A stretch of 64,000 bases of DNA from Candidatus Dadabacteria bacterium (GTDB taxonomy: Bacteria > Desulfobacterota_D > UBA1144 > Nemesobacterales > Nemesobacteraceae), in contig OX638332.1 of the NCBI GenBank assembly GCA_951812735.1, positions 144,508-208,507 of the forward strand. Reading direction: 5' to 3'. The notes below the pieces were generated by a model. The model was not told where the DNA came from. It worked only from the letters and a program-made list of their open reading frames with translations, and searched no databases. Each line of letters begins with the position of its first letter. Position 1 is the first letter of the stretch. Positions 58,002 through 64,000 of this stretch are shown piece by piece. The position numbers and the translations under genes were made by a program.

Positions 58002-58844
58002 ATGGCCACAAGAAAACAGATAGCGACCGGTTGCCGGGAATGCTCAGGCAGGGGATACATGATTTCCTCTGAGAACGGCCAGTACGCACGCGCCGAGATC
58101 TGCGGCTGCATTTCCGAATGCAGTGACTGCGGGGGGTCCGGAACGGTGTTTTTGGAGAACGAAAGGGGTTACAGGTATCTTGAGCGTTGCGGGCTCTGTG
58201 GAATAACAAGGCTTAAAGTCAGACGATACAACAACGCGAAAATTCCATCTAAATACGCAGGTGTTCTGCGGTCAGACGATATGGATCCCTGCGACTTGGA
58301 CCCAAGGAGCCAACAAAAGAGCCAGTATGTGGCAATGGATTACGTGAAATCGTTTGTTGATAAATACCCGGAGAAAAAAGGATTTTTGCTTATGGGAGGT
58401 CCTGGGCTTGGCAAAACGCGCCTTGCCATAGGAGCTATAGCGCAGCTCACTCTCCAGAAGGCCGTTGAGTGTGTGTTTACCGATTTTTTCTTTCTGCTTG
58501 CGGACCTGCGGAAAGCCTATTCCGAGGGGATTCCTGAAAACGAAATAATAGGGCCGCTTATAAACGCGGAAATTCTGGTGATAGACGAAATGGGGAAAGG
58601 CAAAAGTTCCGAATGGGAGCAGAACATCCTCGACCAACTTATCTCCAAGCGCTATAACTCATCAAAGAAAACCCTTGTTACCACCAATTACGTGGCCAGG
58701 GCATCGCTACCAAAAAAATCCAAGAATAAAACGGAAATACTTGAGGACAGGGTGGGGGAGAGGATAATTTCAAGGCTTTATGAGATGTGCACCCCGCTTT
58801 TCATTGAGGGAAGTGACTACAGGAAAAGCGAAATCTCTTCCTAA
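58002..58844 (+). CDS. DnaC-like helicase loader ATPase with zinc fingers
   Basis: The 280-aa protein starts with a zinc-rich region (about 10-70) of DnaJ-like CxxC pairs (CREC, CGC, CSDCGGSG, CGLC), then an AAA+ ATPase of the DnaC/IstB type: Walker A MGGPGLGKTRLA (131-142), Walker B ILVIDEMGKG and VTTNYVARASLP sensor region. It should load the replicative helicase DnaB. It forms an operon with the preceding gene. No transposase for an IstB role is adjacent, so replication restart is favoured. Confidence 0.82.
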   Translation: MATRKQIATGCRECSGRGYMISSENGQYARAEICGCISECSDCGGSGTVFLENERGYRYLERCGLCGITRLKVRRYNNAKIPSKYAGVLRSDDMDPCDLDPRSQQKSQYVAMDYVKSFVDKYPEKKGFLLMGGPGLGKTRLAIGAIAQLTLQKAVECVFTDFFFLLADLRKAYSEGIPENEIIGPLINAEILVIDEMGKGKSSEWEQNILDQLISKRYNSSKKTLVTTNYVARASLPKKSKNKTEILEDRVGERIISRLYEMCTPLFIEGSDYRKSEISS

Positions 58845-58864
58845 GACATCACGGGATTTGACTA

Positions 58865-58920
58865 AGATCTGAAGCTGATGCACCAGCGACAGAGCGGCTG
58901 CCTCTGATCTTCCTTTATTT
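58865..58920 (+). terminator. Possible terminator after the dnaC-like gene
   Basis: AAGATC and GATCTT enclose an inner stem CAGAG (58890-58894) and CTCTG (58902-58906), followed by CCTTTATTTT. The inner stem is short; the call is tentative. Confidence 0.3.
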
Positions 58921-58985
58921 TGACTTTTTCTGCAATTTCTTATCTTAGACAATTTTCAGTAAGAATTAATAAAACTATTAAAAGA

Positions 58986-59014
58986 TTGTAATAATTATTA
59001 ATATTTGCTATTCT
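58986..59014 (+). promoter_or_regulatory. Promoter and palindrome upstream of the RelBE-type pair
   Basis: TTGTAA (58986-58991), 17 bp, TATTCT (59009-59014). A perfect 12-bp palindrome TAATAATTATTA (58989-59000) overlaps it, a plausible operator for an RHH antitoxin. Confidence 0.5.
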
Positions 59015-59034
59015 TTAGTGCTGGAGGTGATGTC

Positions 59035-59301
59035 ATGGCTAAGGAGAGAAGTGGATCATCTGACATGGTAAATATTTCCGCACAGATTCCTGCTGAAATC
59101 GCCGAAATATTAGGCAAGGTATCGAGAGCGGAGGAAAGGTCAAAAAGCTATTATGTAAGAAAGGGATTAGAACTGTTTTTAATGGCTAGGCTGGAAGATC
59201 TTGAGGATTATGAAGATGCTGCCAAGGCTTATAAGGAATTTCTGGCCTCCGGAGAAAAAACGGTTTCCTTTTCTGAACTCAAAAAAGAACTGAACCTTTA
59301 G
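59035..59301 (+). CDS. RHH-type antitoxin (RelB/ParD-like)
   Basis: From ATG 59035 (GGAGG 7 bp upstream) the protein is 88 aa. The N-terminus MVNISAQIPAEIAEILGKVS (from Met11) and RSKSYYVRKGLELFLMAR form a ribbon-helix-helix DNA-binding fold; the C-terminal helix DLEDYEDAAKAYKEFLASGE should neutralise the toxin encoded 4 bp later. Confidence 0.85.
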   Translation: MAKERSGSSDMVNISAQIPAEIAEILGKVSRAEERSKSYYVRKGLELFLMARLEDLEDYEDAAKAYKEFLASGEKTVSFSELKKELNL

Positions 59302-59305
59302 AATC

Positions 59306-59584
59306 ATGTGGAAGGTAGAGTTCAGCGAGAAAGCTGCAAAGCAGTTCGCCAAATTGCCTAGAAATATTCAGCAAAGCATTGTTAAAGCTATAGACGAGAA
59401 ACTGTTGGTTGATCCCGATTTTTATCTTTCCCGGCTGTCGGGTCATATGGGAAGCTTTTATAGATTCAGGGTCGGCAACTACAGGTTGTTGTGCCTGAGG
59501 CGAAATCAAGAGATATTTATCATAGCAGTTGGGCACAGAAAAGATATCTATAAGAGCATGCCGACTACCACGGCATCACAATAG
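59306..59584 (+). CDS. RelE/ParE-superfamily toxin
   Basis: The 92-aa protein has the RelE fold pattern: WKVEFSEKAAKQFAKLPRNI, SGHMGSFYRFRVGNYRLLCL (about 44-63) and IIAVGHRKDIYK. The basic residues and the C-terminal HRKDIY are typical of ribosome-dependent mRNA interferases of the RelE type. The gene follows its antitoxin in the standard order. Confidence 0.87.
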   Translation: MWKVEFSEKAAKQFAKLPRNIQQSIVKAIDEKLLVDPDFYLSRLSGHMGSFYRFRVGNYRLLCLRRNQEIFIIAVGHRKDIYKSMPTTTASQ

Positions 59585-59616
59585 TCTTAACTTCCGGAAC
59601 TATATGACTTGTCGAT

Positions 59617-60651
59617 CTAGAAATCCCAGAATTTCGAGTAAATTCTTCTGATTTCCGTGACCGTGTGTTCGCAGGTCGTCCGCTTAGGATCAAAACCTGT
59701 GTCTGAAACCTTAAGATCAAGGATTTCCTCTATGACTGAGCGCATAATCGGTCCCATCTCCGCCGTGTTGTAGCCGCCTTCGAGCAAAAAGGCGATATTT
59801 CCCCCGCAGTGCTTCTCGGCAAGCTGCATAACGAATCTGGTAAGTCTGGCAAACCCCTCGGAGGTGACCAGCATCCCCCCAAGCGGATCGACCTGATAAG
59901 CATCGAAGCCCGCCGATATGAGAATGAATTCCGGGGCGTACTGCTCCGCCACTGGTCCGAGTATCTCGGTGAATATTCTGAGGTAATCCTCATCGCCAAG
60001 CATCGCGGGGCAGGGGACGTTAACCGTGTACCCGAGCCCGCCTTTGTATCCAAGTTCTTTAAGGCTTCCGGTGCCAGGGTAAAACGGAAACTGATGTATT
60101 GAAAAATAGAGCACCTTGTCTGAATCGTAAAAGATGTGCTGGGTGCCGTTTCCGTGATGTACGTCCCAGTCTATGATCAGGACCCTTTCAAGACCGCGGT
60201 TGGCCAGCAGATGAGCCGCCGCGACCGCCACGTGGTTAAACAGGCAGAATCCCATGACCCTGTCGTGTTCCGCATGGTGTCCGGGGGGTCGGGCGAGTAC
60301 GAACGCGGTATCGATTTTCTCAGAAAGAATATCGTCTACCGAGCATATAAGTCCCCCGGAGCCTGCAAGCGCCGCGTCAAACGAAACTTCGCACGTCGAC
60401 GTGTCGGCATCGAGCTGCGAGAACTCCTTGCCCGAGGTGTTTTTCACCATATCGAAATGGGGTTTGCTGTGTGCGAGGGTGATTTCTTCCTCAGTCGCGG
60501 GCCTTGTATCCGTAGGAATCGTTTTTTCCATAAGGCCCGAACTGTCAAGCGCTCCCAGAATGCTGAGCAGTCTTTCCGGACACTCGGGGTGCCCTGGAGG
60601 GTTCTGGTGAGCTAGGAAAAGGTCGTCAGTTACTATCGAGAGTTTTTTCAT
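59617..60651 (-). CDS. Histone deacetylase-family deacetylase
   Basis: The 344-aa zinc hydrolase is of the HDAC/AcuC superfamily. It shows ARPPGHHAEHDRVMGFCLFN and ILIDWDVHHGNGTQHIFYD-type blocks (seen as VLIIDWDVHHGNGTQ), FILISAGFDAYQVDPLGGM and EGGYNTAEMG. Family members deacetylate polyamines or acetyl-lysine; the substrate is not determined. The 5' end overlaps folC by 26 bp, so the two are probably cotranscribed. Confidence 0.92.
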   Translation of the reverse strand: MKKLSIVTDDLFLAHQNPPGHPECPERLLSILGALDSSGLMEKTIPTDTRPATEEEITLAHSKPHFDMVKNTSGKEFSQLDADTSTCEVSFDAALAGSGGLICSVDDILSEKIDTAFVLARPPGHHAEHDRVMGFCLFNHVAVAAAHLLANRGLERVLIIDWDVHHGNGTQHIFYDSDKVLYFSIHQFPFYPGTGSLKELGYKGGLGYTVNVPCPAMLGDEDYLRIFTEILGPVAEQYAPEFILISAGFDAYQVDPLGGMLVTSEGFARLTRFVMQLAEKHCGGNIAFLLEGGYNTAEMGPIMRSVIEEILDLKVSDTGFDPKRTTCEHTVTEIRRIYSKFWDF

Positions 60652-61900
60652 TTTCGATTGCCTCTTTAAGATAACCTATGAGATAAAAGGAACCACACAC
60701 GCACGCGGCTTCTCCGTAATCAAGAAGCCTCTCATATGCCCTCAGAGGATCTTTAACCGTTTCGATAGAGTCAAACTGTCCACGGACAAGCTCCAGGATT
60801 TTTTCCGTCCCCAAAGATTTCTTTACCGCGGCAAGTTCCGTTATGATCAGTTTTCCCGAAACGCGGGAGAGTATTTCGGTGAAACCCGAGACGTCTTTGT
60901 TACCAAGCATTGTTAGAAGGAAATTGAATTTTACCCCCGGATGATAAAACTCAAGTGATTCGACAAGGTTTTCCCCCGCTGCGGTGTTGTGAGCGCCGTC
61001 AATTATGATGGGAATTTCTCTGTTTAAATATTCCATCCGCCCCCCCAGACTGACTCCCGAAAGAGCTTCCTTTATTTTTTCAGGGTCCATTTTGTAGCGT
61101 GTGTGCATTGTCAGCAGCTCGGCTGTCGCTACGGATATTGCAGCGTTTTCCACTTGGTGGGTTCCCGAAAGGAAAATCTTAAGTCCCGGAAGGTTCCACC
61201 TCGGTCCAATGTAATCGAAACCCAGATCTTCTTTTTTCTTGTAATTGAACTCTGTTCCGACCCTGTGGCAGTTTGCCGAGTTTTCCTGAGACTTCTGTTC
61301 AATTACTGAAAGGGCTTCTCCTGTACATCCAGTTATCACAAGAGCGTTTTTCTTGATTATTCCGGCTTTTTCCGCCGCTATCTCGCTCAGGGTGTTTCCC
61401 AGGTATTCGGTGTGGTCAAAAGACACGTTCGTTATAACGCTTGCCATGTGATCGCATACGTTTGTCGAGTCCCATCTCCCGCCCATTCCCACTTCAAGCA
61501 CGCCTATGTCTATCGACTTCTGGTTGAAATGAAGAAATGCGGCCACGGTGAGCAGTTCAAAGTAACTGAGTTCCACGCCGATTCTCGCACAGGCGGTAAA
61601 GACCGTGCCGAGGTTCTCTTCAAGTTCCTCGCTGGTTATTTCCTCTCCGCCCACCTTTATCCTTTCCGTTACATCGATTAGGTGAGGTGAGGTAAACAGC
61701 CCGACGCGGTAGCCGTTTGCTTCCAGTATTGATGCGATGCAGGCCGCTACGGAACCTTTGCCGTTAGTTCCGGCAACGGTTATGTAATCCTTTTTTTTCT
61801 GAGGATAGTCCAGTTCTCCCAGAACCGCTGTGATTCTCTCCAGCCCCGGTTTTACGCTGTCCACTCCTTTGGTGTCAAGTTTCTTCAGATTCTGAAACAT
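60626..61900 (-). CDS. folC: Bifunctional folylpolyglutamate/dihydrofolate synthase
   Basis: The 424-aa Mur-ligase-like enzyme adds glutamate to folates. Seen: ATP-binding TVAGTNGKGSVAACIASILE (about 42-61), FTSPHLIDVTERIKVGGEEI, LEVGMGGRWDSTNV, SVITNVSFDHTEYLGNT and IIDGAHNTAAGENLVESL. Whether it also acts as dihydrofolate synthase is not visible. Confidence 0.94.
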   Translation of the reverse strand: MFQNLKKLDTKGVDSVKPGLERITAVLGELDYPQKKKDYITVAGTNGKGSVAACIASILEANGYRVGLFTSPHLIDVTERIKVGGEEITSEELEENLGTVFTACARIGVELSYFELLTVAAFLHFNQKSIDIGVLEVGMGGRWDSTNVCDHMASVITNVSFDHTEYLGNTLSEIAAEKAGIIKKNALVITGCTGEALSVIEQKSQENSANCHRVGTEFNYKKKEDLGFDYIGPRWNLPGLKIFLSGTHQVENAAISVATAELLTMHTRYKMDPEKIKEALSGVSLGGRMEYLNREIPIIIDGAHNTAAGENLVESLEFYHPGVKFNFLLTMLGNKDVSGFTEILSRVSGKLIITELAAVKKSLGTEKILELVRGQFDSIETVKDPLRAYERLLDYGEAACVCGSFYLIGYLKEAIENEKTLDSN

Positions 61901-62008
61901 TCCGGATTCCCCAAGTAAAGATATTACACGCTGATTCGGTATTTCCGCCCGGCTTGCAATAGGTTCTTTTGATTCGTACGGGCAGGGCGGAGAACTGAAT
62001 TGAAGGAC

Positions 62009-62386
62009 TCAGTCCTCAAGTATAACTACGGCGACTGAGTATTCCCCGTCGTGTGATATGGTGGTGTGAATTCTGCTAAGGCCCTTCTGCTCGGCGATTT
62101 CTTTTGTGCTTCCCCGTAGGTCTATGAAGGGTTTTCCGAGTTCGTTTCGCTTGACCGCTATGTTGTGAAACTTTATGCCCCGCCTGAACCCGGTTCCAAG
62201 CGCTTTGACGAAAGCTTCTTTGACCGCGTAGTTGGCGGCGTAACTTATGTTCCTGTTTTTACCGTTACTGTTCTGAGCGAGCTCGTCATCGGTGAAGATT
62301 TTCCGGAGGAATTTCTCTCCCCATTTCTCAATAAGTTCCTCTATCCGGCTGTTGCGAACCATGTCGATGCCTATGCCTGAAACCAT
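62009..62386 (-). CDS. acpS: Holo-[acyl-carrier-protein] synthase
   Basis: The 125-aa AcpS transfers 4'-phosphopantetheine to acyl carrier protein. It reads GIGIDMVRNSRIEELIEKWG with Asp8, and AANYAVKEAFVKALGTGFR with the Glu of the metal site. It lies between pdxJ and folC. Confidence 0.94.
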   Translation of the reverse strand: MVSGIGIDMVRNSRIEELIEKWGEKFLRKIFTDDELAQNSNGKNRNISYAANYAVKEAFVKALGTGFRRGIKFHNIAVKRNELGKPFIDLRGSTKEIAEQKGLSRIHTTISHDGEYSVAVVILED

Positions 62387-62420
62387 ATCTTCGTGTCCCG
62401 TGACTCCTTATAGAAAAATG

Positions 62421-63134
62421 CTATAGCAGGTCAATCATGTCTCTTAGGGCCTTTTCCATTCCCGAGAAAATCGCCCGTGAAACTATGCTGTGGCCGATGT
62501 TTAGTTCCTCAATCCCATCTACCCTTGAAACCGCTGTCACGTTAACGTAGTTGAGTCCGTGACCGGCGGATACCCTGAGTCGGTGGGAGAGGGCGTCTTC
62601 CGTTGATTTTCTGATCTTATCAAGTTCCATCATCATTTCGGTTTCGCCGCGGGCATTTGCGTAGCTTCCGGTGTGAAGTTCAACCATGTCGGCGCCGGTC
62701 TGCGCGGAGGCGCTTATCTGGTCGGGGTCGGGGTCTATGAAAATGCTTACGAACAGCCCGGAGCTCTTCAGTTTTTCTATCCCCGCGGCGATTCTCTCCG
62801 TATCCCCGCAGACGTCAAGCCCTCCTTCTGTAGTTATCTCCTGTCTTTTTTCCGGAACCAAGGTTACGACGTCGGGGAGCGTCTCGCCCGCAATCTTAAT
62901 CATTTCGTCCGTTACGGCCATTTCCATGTTGAGTTTGGTCCGCACCGTCTGCCTCAGCAAGGCAAGATCTCTTTCCTGAATGTGCCGGCGGTCCTCGCGC
63001 AGGTGAACCACCACTCCGCTCGCTCCGGCGAGTTCGGCCGCCACGGCGGCGGCAACCGGGTCCGGTTCTCCTCCCATCCTCGCCTGTCTAAGCGTCGCCA
63101 CGTGGTCAATGTTTACGTTAAGCCTGGTCTTCAT
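62421..63134 (-). CDS. pdxJ: Pyridoxine 5'-phosphate synthase
   Basis: The 237-aa enzyme closes the pyridoxine ring of vitamin B6. It starts [20 protein letters not shown] with [20 protein letters not shown], and has [14 protein letters not shown] and [11 protein letters not shown]. Its start abuts the glmM stop (no gap), and acpS follows by 34 bp, as in many genomes. Confidence 0.96.
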   Translation of the reverse strand: MKTRLNVNIDHVATLRQARMGGEPDPVAAAVAAELAGASGVVVHLREDRRHIQERDLALLRQTVRTKLNMEMAVTDEMIKIAGETLPDVVTLVPEKRQEITTEGGLDVCGDTERIAAGIEKLKSSGLFVSIFIDPDPDQISASAQTGADMVELHTGSYANARGETEMMMELDKIRKSTEDALSHRLRVSAGHGLNYVNVTAVSRVDGIEELNIGHSIVSRAIFSGMEKALRDMIDLL

Positions 63135-64000
63135 CTACGGGTTGCCCGCTCCTATGTTTTCACTTATTACCGAAGATACGCGGGAGGCGATTCCGTTTAT
63201 AAGGGTTTCGTCCTCTCCTTCCACCATTACGCGCGCAAGCAGTTCGGTCCCTGAATATCTGAGATTTATTCTCCCTTTTCCCGCAAGGATTTTCTCCGAT
63301 TCCCTGACCAGTTCGACAAGTCCCGGGATCTGCTCAAAGGGCCTCTTCTCCTTGATCTCAAGACTGTTAAGTATTTGCGGGAACATGTCTATTATCCCGG
63401 CGAGCTCGGAAAGGGGCTTCCCCTTTTTCCTCATTATGCTTAGAATCTGAAGCGAGGCGAGCAGACCGTCTCCCGTGGTCGAGTGATCCAGAAACAGCAG
63501 GTGGCCCGATTTTTCACCTCCGAGGTTAGCTCCAAGCTTTCTCATCGCTTCTACCACGTACCTGTCCCCCACGCGGGTTCTTTCAAGCTTGAGTCCCATT
63601 TCGCTTAAGTAGTTCTCAAGGGCCATGTTGCTCATCTGAGTGGCCACCACGGTGTCCGTCGACAGGGTTCCCGTTTCCATCATCTCGGATGAGCAGATCG
63701 CGAGAACATGGTCGCCGTCGACTTCGTTTCCGTTTTCATCGCAGAAAACGACCCTGTCCGCGTCTCCGTCAAGCGCTATTCCTATGTCGGAGCCGCTTCG
63801 CACGACTTCTTCAGAAAGTATCTCGGGCCGAAGGCTTCCGCAGTCAACGTTTATGTTTGTTCCGTTCGGCTCCGTGCCGATTGTGATTACCTGGGCTCCG
63901 AGTTCCTGAAAAATTATGGGCGCGACCTTGTACGCTGCCCCGTTGGCGCAGTCAACCACGACCCTCAGTCCGTCAAGCGTGAGATCCTTGGGAAAAGTGT
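63135..64000 (-). CDS. glmM: Phosphoglucosamine mutase (5' end beyond window)
   Basis: GlmM converts glucosamine-6-P to glucosamine-1-P for peptidoglycan and LPS. The frame runs from the right edge through DLTLDGLRVVVDCANGAAYK, IALDGDADRVVFCDENGNEV (Mg-binding DGDAD), NLGGEKSGHLLFLDHSTTGD with the glycine-rich loop and GRINLRYSGTELLARVMVEG. The phosphoserine segment (TGTRG-type) is upstream of the window, so active-site Ser cannot be checked. pdxJ follows directly. Confidence 0.94.
   Translation of the reverse strand, partial: TFPKDLTLDGLRVVVDCANGAAYKVAPIIFQELGAQVITIGTEPNGTNINVDCGSLRPEILSEEVVRSGSDIGIALDGDADRVVFCDENGNEVDGDHVLAICSSEMMETGTLSTDTVVATQMSNMALENYLSEMGLKLERTRVGDRYVVEAMRKLGANLGGEKSGHLLFLDHSTTGDGLLASLQILSIMRKKGKPLSELAGIIDMFPQILNSLEIKEKRPFEQIPGLVELVRESEKILAGKGRINLRYSGTELLARVMVEGEDETLINGIASRVSSVISENIGAGNP

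Overview
The window reads as chromosomal DNA of an uncultured Gram-negative bacterium. The Gram-negative call rests on a CzcCBA-type tripartite efflux set, an outer-membrane porin and SPFH/HflKC-type inner-membrane proteins. Housekeeping genes have a moderately GC-rich codon use and often TTG/GTG starts. Gene content (single-chain AceE with E2 and E3, pyruvoyl-dependent arginine decarboxylase, pdxJ-acpS cluster) does not fix the phylum; a deep-branching proteobacteria-like or Dadabacteria/Nitrospinae-like lineage is a guess.

Region 1 (1-11.3 kb) is an AT-richer accessory island dominated by defence and toxin-type genes: a HipA-family kinase cut by the window edge, an AbiEi antitoxin followed by a deleted AbiEii toxin remnant, a membrane-anchored PD-(D/E)XK nuclease-like protein, a DUF5131 (three-Cys motif) plus TcmP pair, a DUF4238 protein, two FRG-domain proteins with different partner modules (TPR array, pentapeptide repeats), a winged-helix/NDT-like protein, and an internally deleted IS3-family element of about 174 bp.

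Region 2 (11.8-37.4 kb) is core genome: the pyruvate dehydrogenase operon (aceE, E2, E3), rpsT facing holA, ndk, a small RHH-like protein, a frameshifted secreted zincin-like gene, cysC with a possible leader attenuator, proA, recN, pdaD, a HelD-like helicase carrying an inserted nuclease-like domain, nfo, a divergent formyltransferase-fold protein, cdsA-ybeY, and a minus-strand gene run metK-ahcY-xerD-M50 protease-scpA-scpB.

Region 3 (37.7-56.3 kb) is membrane and metal physiology. A tightly overlapping five-gene minus-strand operon encodes a permease fused to an SPFH domain, two further SPFH proteins, a LivK-like periplasmic protein and a small membrane protein. This is the most unusual locus in the window. 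It is followed by a Na/Pi cotransporter homologue, a CzcC-type outer-membrane factor, a porin-znuA-znuB cluster lacking an adjacent ATPase gene, a His/Cys-containing small exported protein, czcB-czcA, and a MerC-like protein encoded with a Fur-family regulator. Two closely similar 21-27 bp palindromes, one before fur and one before the small exported protein, suggest a Fur/Zur-type regulon.

Region 4 (56.3-64 kb) returns to core genes: rpe, a DnaC-like helicase loader with a small partner, a RelBE-type toxin-antitoxin pair, and the minus-strand cluster glmM(partial)-pdxJ-acpS-folC-deacetylase. No rRNA, tRNA or CRISPR array was found by eye.
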